A stretch of DNA of 64,000 nt, taken from assembly GCA_964017195.1 (NCBI GenBank), contig OZ024887.1, positions 8,134,032 to 8,198,031 on the forward strand, given 5' to 3'. The notes beneath the pieces were generated by a model. It was not told the origin of the DNA and did not search any database. It was given only the letters and a program-made list of their open reading frames with translations. Below are positions 22,401 through 37,400 of this stretch, one piece after another. Positions within the stretch are counted from its first letter, which is position 1. Each line of letters starts with the position of its first letter. The translations under genes and the position numbers were made by a program. This DNA comes from Siderastrea radians. Its lineage: Eukaryota; Cnidaria; Anthozoa; Scleractinia; Rhizangiidae.

Positions 22401-25400
22401 AAGGTTTCAGACGTTTCAGGCAACCACTTACGTTCTTAGTACATTGTATTGTCAAAACAGGAGTCTGCCATCAAACGGCGTTTCTTGTATCCACAATATT
22501 TTCGTTCGAAATCGGTTTGAACTAGCGTTTATAAACACGACTGAAATAGTTTTGCAACTATATTTATTTCCCCTGTTATTTGAAGTTGCTTGCTTTGTAA
22601 TCAAGTCGGCTATAATAATTTTGGGTGTCAGTAAAACGCCGTCTCGGGGTCGGGGCCAGGGCCGGGGTCGGGGTCGGGGTGTCTTCTTTTTTTTCCATTT
22701 TTTTTTTTTTTGCGATTTATTTGCAAATAGATTCCTTTTGGTCGAAAAAGTATCTGTTGGTTTACAACGGAAAATCCTTTTAAAGAAATTTCGAAACAAA
22801 TGGAACTGCGCATGTGACAAGCTTCCTTCAGTTGACTCACTTTCCCGCGAAAACGGTCACGTAGTCAATCATTCCCGCGTTCTCCTTTCATGAAGACGGC
22901 CGAATCGTAAGCAAGGAATGCGGCTATGATCTAGTAGTGCATTATTATCCCCCAATCCAATATTCAACCGCTGGAGAAAAAGGGCTAATCCTAGCTTTGG
23001 TCTTAAAAGTTGAAAATACGTCGCGAAGTTAGCGTGCTATTTTACATTTTTGTAAGTTTCATGGTGCGTATTAAACGACTACCACCAACTGGCAACGTTC
23101 ACGACGGGTTTGTAACTACGACCATGTACAATCTTTGTTTTACGTTCACACACTATGTCGAACTATGGCTGAATAACTAGACAGTGACACTTTTATCTGT
23201 CATTTGCTCATGCAAAATTCAAAATCTATTGTTGCTTGTGCACTGTCAAAAAAACGGTAACAAAAGCATAAAACAAGGACTTTGCTAAGCTTCATAACCA
23301 GATTCGTTTAATAAGTATGATTTAACTCGCGCTCGTGCGTCAACTACCAATTTTTTTTACCTTTCATTCGCTGCCGAAAGTACACTTTTTCCCTTGGTAC
23401 GACTTTTTATCGGCAGTGCTTCAGCTGCGTTTGCCATGTTCATGGCCGCAAACGAGCGCCGCGTTTGGGTAGGCACTTCATGGAATAGATCAGTCATTTT
23501 GATTGAAACCCTTCGTAGAGTTTCAGTAAGGACCCGGTACGTTTTAATGTGCGGGTGAATACATTTTAATTTGGTAAGTAGCGTTGCAAAACGTTACCTT
23601 ACCATCAAAAAGCTTAAGCCACCGCTTAACTCTGAATCTGAGAAAATTACTGTAACACCTACAACAAAAGCGATTTCAGCTTATTTTAATATTTTACTTT
23701 TTCCCTTCACAAATCAAGATTTCAAGCATATCAACCCAAATAACAAGCAAACTATGCGATTTTCTTGCTTACTTCCGCTATGTTCGTGAGAGGAAAACGC
23801 GGAAAAGACGTCATCATTGACTACCTGACCATTTTCGCAGGAAAACGAGCCAACTAAGGGAAGCTTGTCACATGCACAGTTTCCCTTGTTTCACAGTTTA
23901 TTTAAACCGGATGTTCTTTTCCGGGAAACTTTGCAAACTTCCGCCGCAACATTGGTATTTTAATGCACAACTCGCTTGGAGAAATTTGCAACCAACAACT
24001 TGCTCGCTTCAGTTGCGAATTTGTGTTGTGTCGCTTGAAAATTGTCTCGCTAGCTTCCTCGGCAAACTTTAACTTGGAATATAACCCAGCTGGTGAAATT
24101 AGACTTCTGGCATGCGAACGACAACGTGAGACAAATTTATTTGAAACAACAACGACAAATTTTAATAAACAAAACAGCAAATTAAAACCACAACATATTC
24201 TCCACAAAAGTAACTTTATCACAACAGCGAATCTCGTGGCTTTTCACTGAATAAAACAATTTTTCAGTCGTCAGTTTTTCTATCACGAAAAAATTATTCA
24301 GTTTATAATATTCTGAGCAACATTTCTAAATTAAAAAGAGGAATTTGAAGAGAAATCTACACAAATAAACTCGCCACTGAGGCGGAACAACTTCAAAACC
24401 TCATTCCTGTCATTCAGTTCACAAAATTACTCTTACATCTGCGTTTAATATCGCAACAACTAACCTCGCTAGTTCCTAGCGGTAGAGCTTTCGTTATGTT
24501 TATGTGTTACAAGCTCAGATTTCTGATTTCAAGTGCAATCTGTACAGGAATATACGCAAACAAATTTGCGAATTGAAGCGAGCAAGTGGTTCCCAGCGGT
24601 TGCAGCTGGCTCCGAGCAAGTTGTCAATCAAAATACCAATGTTGGGGCGGAAAACGACATCCGGTTTGACTGTAAAACGATTTTCCGTTATAACTGCAAC
24701 AGATACTTTTTCGACCAATAGGAATCTATTTGCAAATAAATCGCAAAAAAGAAAAATGAAAAACAAACAGACACCCCGACCCCGACCCCGAGTCGGCGTT
24801 TTACTGACACCCAATAATTTTCGTCTTTTTGCTTCACAAATCGACCAAAGTATGTTTACATTTGTAACTTTCCCACGGTACAAAGTTATTTTTAGCTCAC
24901 GTGTTTATTTGGAGTCTCAACCTACAGCCGAATAAATTTCGTTTGCTTTACCTTCGAACAGTACGAAAATGTTCAAATTCAGCTCGCTTTCCAGTAGATC
25001 CAACAGGTCTCTGTTAGAATGCTTTGTCACATATCTGTTGTTGTTAATCTTTCGGTACTGTTTCGGTCGGTTCGAGATGTTTCAAGTGTTGCGTTACATT
25101 CCTTATAAGGCTGAAATTACAGCTGTCAACTATGCAAATTTCTCAACATACGCTTTACACTTTGAGCTATGAATAACCCCGAAATAACGTTTAGTATCTT
25201 GTTAAGATTTTACTACATCCATCCTCTAATTCCTTGATCACCACTGTGACTTGGATTTTAATACTAGTTTCATTCAAGTTTTTCAGTTTTAAGAATAGCT
25301 AGCAACAAGCCGCGTATTTCCGATTTAGTTTTAATTGGGTTCATGTTTTATAACACGCACACAAAAATGACACTGCAAATTTTAGATTCGCTGTTACCAA

Positions 25401-28400
25401 GAGATAATCCCGAAAAATTTTATGCTGTTTTACTCTACTCTTTTCACTACCGTTATAAACTTGGGCTTTAAATATTGTTTCTTTCACTGTTAATTAGGGA
25501 TCGATGTAACGTTAATTTCCACGTTCTGTTCATACAACATCTCAAATTGGCAAGTCCGTCTTGCATTTGCTGCTGTGGAAAAATGTACTTCAGCTAAGTA
25601 AACACAGGACTACAACGCGAATAAAATCCTGCCAGACCTCACGTACACAAAACAGGCATTCGAAGTAGATCCACACTTGCGAATGCAAAACACTTCAAAG
25701 CCCGGGGGTCTCACTCCCATAACATTAGCTGTATGGGTTTGTGCCGCTGATAAGGTAAGACTTTCAGTGTCCCGGTGCACACCCCCACCCATCGTCTCAC
25801 AGAATATCCCCCCAGCCTCACAAATCGTAAGACAGACATCGAACGTACGTACGTCTATCGTTGATTTTTAGGCTCTGACAGTAGCCATATGACGTCACTA
25901 ACGTGACGTCATTGGCTAAAAATTAGCCTAAACTTTTCAAATTCTTTCAGCGTGTTGACATTAAATCGATATTAAATGGTCATGGTTTGTTTTATCTCAA
26001 TGAAATTAAGTTAATATGTTCCTCTAAATGTTCAAACACAATGTTGGGCATGGATAAAGTTAGCTACCGATATTTTTAGCACAGTTTTGACCAGAAATCT
26101 GCGAAATCTTCGTGACTGTGCTCCTTTAAGTTAACTATCTTTCAAATATCAAGCCTTTCCACAAAGCACGGACTTACGCATTCTCGTTCCCATTTGCCCT
26201 TTTCCTGTGATACTACTCCTTTCAAAGCCTGAATGAAATAACAGTAAAAACATTTATGTAGGGCAATGCAACTTAGAAACGGATGTGACGTACTACTAAG
26301 GTAAAAGCAATGGTTAATTAAGTACTCCATGAAAGTTTTTTTTTTTTACTGCATTCCTACTAACCACGGCAAACTAAAAACTTATTAAACTTCCGTGTAC
26401 ATATTTTTTAGTAGCGCAAGACTGGCAATGAGTTTTTGTTCTGCTATTGATTGGCTAGGATGAGTGTCAGGGTGTTGCGTTTTTGTTCTGATTAGCTGCC
26501 TTGAGCCAGCCGTGCAGACCAACAAACGAGGTTCAAGAAGTTTAAAACCAAGCAATGTATAGTATAAAGAAGGAATTGGTTGATACAACGCTGTCCATTC
26601 GTAGTTGAAAAACGACGTTTAACTGAAGTTTAACTTGGTTGCTTTTCCTCACGTGAGGAAATATTACAACCAATCGTTCTTCATTTAACACAAGGTAGCC
26701 CGACACACGGCTTGGTCACAGTGACCCCTATGTTTCGTCAACTCCATTGTGCAATATTTAAATTAGTGATCACGGAAGAACTCATGTAAATATCTGACCT
26801 GTCTCATTTTAGCTTTGTCATTTTTTTCTTTGTCTGCCCTTTTCTTCTGGTCATCCAGCTAAAAAACAAATGCGAGATTAACGATTACACCTGTATTGGA
26901 ATTGGCAAGCTAGGTCGATGCCTTCTCAACGCATCGACGGCAAGGTTAAAAAAAAGAAAACGCCAAACTTGCATATGAGACATCATTAACAGTAAAAGTT
27001 GCATCAAATAAGTCTGGATTTTTTTCCTGGTGAGTACATTTTTGTACCTCGTACTTAAGTTCCTTTTTGTCGTGCTCGTACATCTCTGCTGTCTTTTGAA
27101 GCATCTCATTCTGAGAAGGCAACAAAATAGTTACAACATGTACCACCCTATTACTGCCATTAATATTCGATCACAAATAAAGCCAGCAAAAGCACTGCAA
27201 TTTATAATATTTCGAACTCATATTCCGCGCTCTGATCGGCTGATGGGTGTGTCTTACAGTTTACAAAAGAAACAGAAAATAGCTTGCAAGCAGGGTCCTT
27301 CGTTTGGGTTTCACGCCACTGCCTCGCTGGCTTTGCTGCTCTGCTTGTATAAGGCACTCTAAACCGATGCAAACACTTGAAGAAACTTGGCAAATTAAAA
27401 AGAATTCCTGTTAGCTTACGAGTTCTTCCAAATTCCCTACAGTATTTGCACAAGAGCGCCATTTCCTGTTTTAAATAAATTAAAATACCTTTTGCGTTAG
27501 AGCCTTCAGTCTTCTTTCAAGCTTTTGGATATCTCTAAAACGAAAACAACAAACTCCAATGTCATTCTCATTCAGACGTTGTTGCGAGCACTCATAGTGA
27601 GACTTGAAAACAATAGGGACTTAAGAGGGACAGTGTCCCTCGGACAGAAAAACGCTTGGCGTCTACGGTTTGGCCAACGACATGAAAAACACGTCAAAGG
27701 GGAAACATAAGACTTCAAGCACGTCAAAGACCTCGACCTAATAATTATATCAACGCAATGACCGCAAGAACCTCGGCCTGGTCACAAACAAACCTTGAGT
27801 CTAGTTATTTTATTATTATTATTATTTTACTTTTTTAGAGCTATTTACCTGTCTTTCTCTTCGATCGTTGACTTGAGGTTGGAAATAACCTAAAAGGCAC
27901 AAGTACATGTAGAGAACACTTTCAAATAACCACGCTATATTAAAAAAATAGAGTTTTTCTGTCAAAGGCACTATCGTGTGATAGGTTGCCCGAGGAAATT
28001 TGATGTTCACAACAAATATTATAGGAAGTTTGAACATCAAATTTCCGACGGAACTTATCACACATAGGGCCTGAGACAAAAGCACTCTATGGTTTTCATT
28101 GTATAACGCTAAATTTTGAGCGAAAATTGCCAAAAAAGGGCACTATGCGCTGACAGGTGCCCGCTGAGGAAAGACACTATCGCGTCACGTGATCGATTTC
28201 GACCAATGGGAGCACGCCAAAATTTAGCGTTGTACTATAAGTAGTAAGGGTCTTTTTGGCTTGAAGACTGTAGACTGCACTAAAAATTTCTAGCTTTTTG
28301 TAACACGAGACAGAAGTGCTGGGTATCCGGTCAGTGCGTGAAAAAATATTGCAGTGTAAACTTGAGAATGACTTACGGTAGTTGCTTGACTGTTTTCCTT

Positions 28401-31400
28401 CTCCAGTTCCAAGAGATAAGCCCTAAAAATCCCCTCTGTAAAACGTTAGTGAATACAAAGCAAAAGTTAGTTGAACTGTTGATGTAAAAGCGTAGGCCCG
28501 GCTAGCATTTGGGTAAATCAAGGTTTCAAAAATGGAATATTGTAAACGTTCATATATGGAGTAAGAAGTCGTGTAACAACGGCTTTTTTAATATGACAAG
28601 CGAAGGCGCCAGGACCTTTGCTCCATTCTGTGCAACCTTGTTCAAACGAACACAAGAAACAGCTATGCATTATAGACCAGTTATTCACAGGGCGGATAAC
28701 TATTTAATGAGCAAATCACTGGGTATATCCATTACATAAAGTTTTCTACCAAAGAGTTAGCCTTGAAAATGTTCAAGCTCTCTATCTAGGACTTCACCCT
28801 TTCTCGCTGTTGAGTCACGCAATCTTAGTCACGCAATCAGTTTACGTGGCTCCAGCTTTTGAGTTTGAGAGCAACATTGTCAATTTTGTCATTTAATTGA
28901 ATCTATTGTACAGCACTTTCCTTTTTGTTTTTCCCCTTCAAAGTGAACATTTAAGAAAATTTGTCAAATTCGCAAGCTAAGTACGTTGGTCTTTTTAGGA
29001 ATTAAGGAGTCAATGAACATTACTTAACACCTTTTCTAGACAAGTCATCGATGAGAGTCTGTCTCCGTCTTTGTCTTTCTTGAAGGAAATGAATCAGGTT
29101 TATTAATGTGGTGTTATCGTCCGGTGAATTCAGCTGAAACAAAGACAAGGCAAAAAAAATTAAGCATAACCTTTTCAAAGATACATGTATCTTTTCTCGT
29201 TTGCAGTACAATGTAATGGCATCCGGATGGGAGCCAATTTCAGACAGAAAAGTCCTGTAAAATTGCCCGGATTCCACGTTTGTGTATCGTTATGCAAACA
29301 AAAACGTTATCTGTGAAAAAGGCCCTTCTCAACCTCTTGTAAGTCTCCACTTCATTATAAGATAATTAATTTTTATTACTGGTTGTTCATCCATGCTCAT
29401 CTATGTTCGTGAATAGTGTTGATCTGACACTATATGTGGATTCAGTTTGCTATTGGTGGTGGTCCTTGCTCCAAGGGTTTCCCTCTTCGTTCCCCAGTTG
29501 TAACTAAATTCAATTCGATCCAGAATCCGAGGGCCACGGGTCCGTCAATCTTATGTCTGTTACATCTAAAGGCTAATTTACACGTAATGATTTATCGGCC
29601 TGATCAGTTGGCTCATTCTTATAGGCCAATTTGTCAGCCGATTTCTTTTTTAGTAGTATAGCGAGGAGGTGAAAATCGGCCCGATTTATCAAATCAGGCC
29701 AAATTGGTACGTGTAAATTAGTCTTAAGGACGTTCGCGCTAATTGTTTGTGCGTATCCTTACTGCGCACGTAATTCACGGCGCAATGTCACGCCACGTCA
29801 TGCATCGAGCGCGCGCGCTGAGTAATATAGACAGATACAGTGGTGGTGGATATTTTTATTTCTATAAAGTTGAAACGTGCTTTTGAAACTCTCTTAAATG
29901 CATGGAGACCCCATTTTTTTTTTCAATAAATCACTTCCTTTACTGGGTTTCTGCATTTTGTCCACAAACAGAAAAATTCTGAACGTGAGAAGGTTTAATC
30001 TTATTGCCATTTCTACTCAGATACGATCGAAATTTTTCTACGAAGGCAGGTATATATGACTTACAATTATCCTTCTTTGTGGCTAATTTTACCTGAAGAA
30101 ACGATATTACCTGCAAAAATGTACTAAATAGACCTATTTGCGATGAAATCGATAAATCAGCATTATCTAGAGTCCTCCACGTAAAGTATTTTAATTCCAT
30201 GTAGCAAGAAAGCCGATTTTGCCTTACATAACCAAATCTTCTAAAAACACGTTTCCAATGCGCTTTATCTCCGAAACGAGCACGGTGACCCCCAATTTTT
30301 TTGCTTTTCTGACAGAGTTGGTCATTATCTAACTGCAGCAAAATTTTGGAAAAAATCTGAACGTGGGAAGATTTTGGGCGCGAACGTCGTTAAGTTATCC
30401 TCGTTAAGAGGGTTGCCCAATACTCAGCAGCAAACACCACCCTAAAAAATTTACTTCGATCCGAAGAAGTGGACAACCTCACTCGTAAAAACCAGCAACG
30501 ACGAAGTCGCGTTGGACTTGTCCCGCCTGCACGAGATCGGGTTTAATTTGCATATTGTTGGCGCGAAAATATGGCTGTCACCAAATTATTCACGGCCCGC
30601 CCGCCGATCGGCCCTGTGAAATAAACCGTTGGAGTATTATATAAAACTGAGAGTTAGCCAGCTAGGTCCTAAATATTTTCTGCGTTTTAGTAACTTTTAC
30701 AAGGGCTTTAGACGATTTATCCATGTCATATAAGCTGACGAACAATCTACCAAAAACGGACTTCAAGAAAGTCTAAAGGCGGTGTTACACGGGACAACTT
30801 GCAACAACGAGTTTTTGCGCAACAATGTTGCGCGACAAATCGAACACCGTGTAACATGCTACCGGGGACGATTTTTAGCGCAACATTTGACTCGGCAACA
30901 CGTTGCGAGTTTTTGAACCTAAGTCAAAAACGCGCAACGCAAGATGACGAATATTAAGAAAGTTGACTCGTGTAACAGGGTCGCCGTCGATTTTTGCGCA
31001 ACGCCTTCCCAGAGTTCTGTTCACTTCTGCCATCAGCCTAGTACCCAGGCGTTCCCTTTCCGCTTGTGTCTTCTTTGGTAAGACAGTCTTGAATTTGTGA
31101 AAGCAGGTCTTCAAATGTATGCGCTGGCATGCGAAAGTACTTCGCGTACTTCGTCATCTTCTTGACGAGGCCCTTGTACCAGTTGATTGTACGCGCCCCT
31201 TTCTCGCCTCTGCAGCCATTCTCTAATCCAAATTACTATTTCTCTTTTTACCTTTCTCTCTTCTTCATCGCGGTCTAGGCCGTCAATTAAAAGAAGCAAA
31301 TTGACAAAGTTTTGACGCCGCCGTAAGCCCCACTCCTCGACCGCCATCTTTGTTTACATGGCCTGGACGCGCGTTGCTTGGATACGCGAAATGCTGCGAG

Positions 31401-34400
31401 TCGATGTTGCGCTAAAAATCGTCTCGTGTAACATGCATGTTGCCAAGTACATTTTGTACGATGTTGCGCGAAAAATTGACTCGTTTAACATACCACGAAA
31501 AGTTGACGCAGCGTTGCGCAAGAAAATCGTCGTTGCAAGTTGTCCCGTGTAACACCGCCTTAAGCTAAAACGAGACAGCTGAATTGCGTATAACGTTTAC
31601 AAGGCTGAATTAAAAAAGTACGGCAAACAACTTTCGGATCGAGGTTGTTTGTACTTCAAAACCAGAAAATTGTCCGTTAGGTCAAGAAAACACTCACCTC
31701 AAACGCCGGGAAAGGTGGTCCCATCGTGTGGAGAGGTCTGGCTACGATCACTTTTTCACTGTTATCTACGAACAAAGAAAGAGTTTCAGCCAATTTGAAG
31801 ATTAAACCTCCCCCTCCAATCATATGCTACAGTCCTGCATGTCATTTTGGCATCAGGCAAATACCAAGTCATAGTGGAGGGAATTCATTCACCGGTGTCC
31901 AGACAAGTTTTCAATTAAAAGGAAAGGAATCGAAAGGCGCTTTCCACATCGAAATTCTGGGCGCGTTATGGAATTTTTTCCACTCTTCTCTAGCCTAGCT
32001 TCTTTGGCCGTAACTTTGTTATGTAATTTTGGGCAGAACGGAATGTGTCTGTTTTCTGTCACGTTTAATACTGTAAACTGGAAAATGCTATTTCAATCGA
32101 TGCCTGAATTTTCAGAACCACAAACGAGGACACTTAGTATCTTAGTCGAATGGAAAATGCCCACCACAAAGCTTTTAGCCAGAATCAACAAAAACTGGAG
32201 ATCTGAAATTATGACCCCACAGAATAAATAGCTCACCATAAAACTTACATGCAAGTTAAGACTGTCATATATAACCTTCCCAAATGAATATACCATGCAA
32301 GTCCACTCCATTTGATACAGTGTTACTTTCAGTATGGCCACTTCTCTTATGGCCAAACGAAACCTTGTGTGGTCGGTCTTTTTATCATCTGAAACCCTTT
32401 TTTAGGTATGTTTTTAAAAAGCTAAAAAGTGTCTTCGCACCAATTGAATTCCAAAAATAATGCTCTAGCTTTGTTATTAAAGGCTATCTTATGGCACTGA
32501 AACTGTTTTCGGTCATCTGTTGCTACCGATGGCAAGGATGGAAATGGATTAAAACTTGACAAAAATTGGGCCAATTTTTTCACGTTTGATGCTATTTTCT
32601 CAAAAATCACCAAAAAAATTACTATGGCTAGCTCTCTCTGATAAAATTCATTTGATATCTTCTTCGTAGTTTCACAGGAGCACTTTGTGTATGGGTGAAG
32701 GCACTAGTTGATGAATTTAGCACAGAATTGACCTAAAATAGCAAAATCCTCCAGCCAGCTGTCGCATTAACAATGTTTGACTTATTAAGATGCTACTACA
32801 TACCTTCGCCATTCTCTTCAACATGGGCCAAAACTTCCTTATACATTTGATTGGCTAGGAAAACATAGAACACATTTACACAAAGAATAAGGTAAAGCTG
32901 GTTTAAAACAATTTAAATGAACAAACAAGTCTAAAAGTTCACCCTCGTCACTGATAGTAAGCATTCAGTGCAGTGCATGACAATGTGTTCACAGTTTATA
33001 TTAGATGAAATATTAATTTTCAGTTGCTATAGTGACATCTTATCACATAACAGACCCTGTAGCAGTTTTTATGCCCTTTAGTAGGGAGGGTAAACAACTT
33101 AAAAAGTACAGTTTTTCGAAAAAAAAAATCATTAATTGAAAAGTTGAGATAATATTACAGGGTCAGTTGCAAACAACATTCATTTCAGTGTAATTGGTGC
33201 ATTGCAAGAGCAAGAGTGTAGGATATTTTTTACCTCTCCGTCTTCCAGGTGTTAGTCCAGTATCAAATCTAAACAGAAAAAAAAAATTAATGGCTTGGTA
33301 AAAAAGGAAGGGGATGACACGACATGAAGTGAAGCAATGGAACTGAAGATTGAAAGAGGGAGGTAGCCAGGGCTCTCATTAAGTTTTGATTCACCTGTTG
33401 CCTTGATCTTCACACCCGTAACAAACTTGTTGCTTTGAGTAAATTATACCAACAGGAGCCAAGTTCACCTGTAACGTCAAGGTGCCATCAAGCATACTTA
33501 GCCATAACAGGTGTTACGGGTTACAGCCCTTAATGAAAGCCCTGGTAGTGGCAGTGGCAAACGTTGTACAAGTGGCACAACACAGGCCCCAATGATGTTC
33601 TCTGGTGGAAGCTACACAATGAGGATTGGTTTGTTGAACTTCAAAATATGCAAGCGTTGCAGGCTGAGGCAGGTACCAATGCTGGAAAGCAAGTGCTGTA
33701 AATAACGCAGGTTGGTAGATACAATACCTGACAGATTGAGGTCTGGCTATAACTACATCTTGTGTGACTTCAGCAAATTTCATGACATGCTAAAACAACA
33801 CAATTAGAATGCATGGTTAGAATGACAAGAAATGTTGTTTAATTACCAGGCTTGCTTTCTCTGCACTGTGCTTGTCAGTGTAACAAAAGCTAAACTTCTT
33901 ACCACACTCTCATCAAAATCATCAGCATTTGGGTTCAGACAAACAACCATCCGAACCTGAAAAGGAAAAATGCACATGTGTAGTAGCAAGCAATATGACC
34001 TCAAATAAATTAATGCAAACTGCGAGTGAATCAGATTATATCAACTAACCTTCCCTTCTCCGTCAAAGAAATTCTTAAAAAGATGCGTCAACTTTGTGTC
34101 TCTGTAAGGAACAATCTAGTAGTGAAAAAAAAACAGTGGGAAGAGAGTCAAAATTGATGTTTGTATACAAAAAAGTAAAAAGGAAATAAACATTTTTGCT
34201 TCTCACTGGCAATGAAATGCAGGGTGAGAAATAAACAAAACGAATTGAACAGATACAAAGCAAAAACCGTTCTGCTTTGCAAGTCACCCCAACTTCTAAA
34301 ATATTCTAACTTGTAAAAGTCTTCAAAACCTTTTAATCATGTCATTGCACAATTTCAGTTGTGAGGAAAATAAAATTCACGCTACTGCACTTTGAATGTT

Positions 34401-37400
34401 TTTGTTTCTTTCACTCTTTCCTTCTCTTTTTTCATCAACCAACTTATATGCACTCGTGAAAATGTGTAATAAAAAAGTATTTAATGAGGATGGTATTGCA
34501 TAATATTATTATGAATTCCTCTTCAACTGCACAAAAAGTGTACCTTTGGAGAAATACCATTTTCAGCATTTCCTTGGTTTTCTCTTAGAATCTCCATGCA
34601 ATTTCTTAAGGTCATCAAGGATGCATTGATATTGCCTATGAAGAAAGAAAAACAAGCAACAACAAAGTCAGAAGGGGCTACTGTAAAATTTTATCAAGTG
34701 CTCTATTTGTAACAACAGCTATTAAGATACCTTGTGTAGTCACTTATGTAGGATTATTTAGCGTATCCACTATGTGTACCTACAATCTTGGACAGAACAA
34801 GTTGGGACAAATGCATCTGTGCACAAACTTCTCAACTAAATCCCTACATGATTTGAAAACATAGACAACTTAGTCGCAGAAATGCTTCCCCTGCCCCTTC
34901 AACCTGCCAGGCTTTTTTGTTCACAAAGTAACGTTGATAAGGGGACGTGGGAGAAGAATTGTTCCTGTAAGTGATTTTTCTGGTCAAAGTTATCACTCAT
35001 TCTGAAGTGTGGGTCTCGATCAACAGTTTTATCTAAAAGTGTACTTCTATATGGTCTTATAGGATTGTCTAATTATCTCTTCATAACATCACTGTATATT
35101 CAGTCAGATTACAATTAAAATTACCTGCTTCTCTTAGTCTGTCTCCACCAGCTTTTGTTCGGTTTGTTCTCTCTGATCCTGCTAAATCACACAAGGAAAG
35201 GACGCTCACTGCAATTTGATCCTTATCCTGTTAACGAAAAACATGCATAAGGATAACCAAAGCTTGTACTAAGGACTAACTGCTCAGCAGTAGTTTACAG
35301 CAGTTGAATCACTTGAGCTTTCCAAACTTAAAATAGCCCAATCTTTTATCTTAAGGACTGAGTAAATTACATCACAGTTGAAATTCAGGAAACACTGTCT
35401 AACAAAATCAAACAGCCTGAAGCCTTTGGAAATTCAACTAACTAACCAGTCCAAAAATCTGGTGCTAAGTTTATGTCTTTGCAGTTGCTTTAGCAGTAGG
35501 CTATATTAATTTAGACAAAGTACCTGCAAGACCTCCTCCCCATCAGGGTCTAAGGGGGCTTGTACTAATTTGACGGCAAACACACTGTGGCTTCGGCTGG
35601 ACTCGCGATTCAGTAATGTGTTAGCAACACGCCTTTTCTTCTGGCCTTTCCAAAAGATGCTGTAAGCTTCTTCTGTACTTTTGACTTCAACTTCTGTTAC
35701 ACCACTTACATACATGTTGCGATTATTATCCTCTCTTAGATTCTTTGACGCTGGAGGTCTGTGAAGATTTAAAGGACATGATGCATACTTGTCTGCCACT
35801 GCTTTTGCAGTAAATCATAAATACAGAATAGCACGACACCACCTTCGCTTCAGGCATGTCAAATCTCGATATTGTTTTGATTTTTTTCATAAATTCAAAA
35901 TTTTTAAGTTAAAACTTACTTTGGGCAGATGGGATCCACTGGAGTCTCATCAAGAAGATCATAAATATAGTTGTTATAAATTTCAAAATATGAAACAAAA
36001 ACTGCATAGCTATTGTCCTCATCAACCTGGAAATAAAATACAGTATAGGAGAATTTATTAAGCTTTACCTGCAGTATGCAAATCCCACTTTGTAAAGTAA
36101 TAAATTAAATCTTTCAACTTACATCACTGACAAGTCCTGTTTCAGGAACTCTTATCACATCAGAAAAGTCATCAGCATTCCTGGAAAAAAGGAATCACTC
36201 AAGTTATTGTGTCACAAATTAGTGCCATTTAAAATGATCACATAATTACCCTGGCTCCAGAGGCCTGTTGAATATAAATAATAAGCAGCGGGTAATCAGC
36301 TGCATCAAGGTGTTTGGAAGTAGACAAGACAGTTTGGTAGGATATATGATATATATGACTGCATGGAAATGAGATTCTAAGTATTTGCAACCAGAGGTTA
36401 TTTTTTCTATTGATGATGCAACGCATCTTGTTGCCATGGATGTTGCAGCTTTACTGCTTCACATAAAGTATCTAAAGCCCTGGTCAAATGATCAAACATT
36501 TTCATTCAACATCATATTTGTCACACAATTAATGAAAAGTGGCTGAATGGAAAGCAAGGTTTGACCAAATGTCGGATAAAATGGCGCTCAAAAATAGGTT
36601 CACATCACCCTAATTCCATCTCTTATTTCCACTCGCACAAGCCTTGTTGGCAGAGGTGGCTAAACTACCAAACATTTGTTCATAAGACAAAATGTTAGGA
36701 GAAAAAGTTTCATGTAGATCAAACATGGAAAGCCATTTACACGTAAATGCAAAGTTGAGAGAGGCGGCCAAACAGTGAAACATGTTCTTCCAGCATGATG
36801 TTGGACGAAAATGTTTAATTGTATAGCCAGGGCTTAAAGAAAAAATACAGGTAACCTAAGGCACCCAGGGTATCAGATAATGGGCACTGCTGCTTTTCTG
36901 TCAGCAGAGAGTTTCAGTTTTAATGAGGACACTGGTTCTTGTTCCTGTATACATGGCCACACAAAAGCAAAAGGAGGGAATGCTTGTCGTCTTACATAAG
37001 GAGGCAGTCATCTAACAGATTACAAGGATAAAATTTGGTTAGATAGGGCACACCATAAGAAGCCAGCAGATAATATCACTAATCAGATTCTATCTGGGAA
37101 TTCTCCAGGGAAAAGAAAGAGGAAGGCAGTAAGAGCTATACAAGGATTAGGATGAGCTGGAATGACCTACATGTACACTGTAGTTGGAAAGAAAGCACAG
37201 ATTTGAGTGCGCTGGCATGGCATTGTTGATGGCCTATGCTCATTACAGGTTATTTGGCCTAAGAAAGACAGACACCATATTTAAGGTACCTGTTTCTTGA
37301 CCCTGGTGTGGGTGGTGGAGCCTGCAGAACTGCCTCTCTGTCTCTTCTTTCTTTCTCCAGCTTGGCCTCATGTTCACTTTGTATTTCAATGCCATTTGCT

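Larger units (their letters stand above)
20907..33268 (-). other. KIF23: KIF23 exons 16-26: neck and coiled-coil stalk
   Basis: These eleven small exons (35-110 nt each) encode the neck (TPGRRR in exon 16, then PPFPAFE in exon 18) and a Glu/Lys/Gln-rich stalk. The stalk includes [13 protein letters not shown] (exon 19), LELEKENSQ (20) and the WERE to [13 protein letters not shown] stretch (25-26), which aligns with the end of the stalk in vertebrate MKLP1. By homology the neck and start of the stalk bind RACGAP1. The 5.2 kb intron between exons 25 and 26 (20997-26177) is largely filled by transposable elements. Confidence 0.85.

Noticed and set aside
22452..22893. Overlapping 122-149 codon frames on both strands with RPRPRP / GRGRGR runs
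   Set aside because: They come from the tandem GGGGTC units in module A of the foldback element; nothing protein-like outside the repeat.
30875..31114. 79-codon minus-strand frame rich in Arg and Lys as a separate gene
   Set aside because: It is a shifted frame of the Harbinger remnant. The conserved FEDLL...KEDT motif lies in the neighbouring frame.
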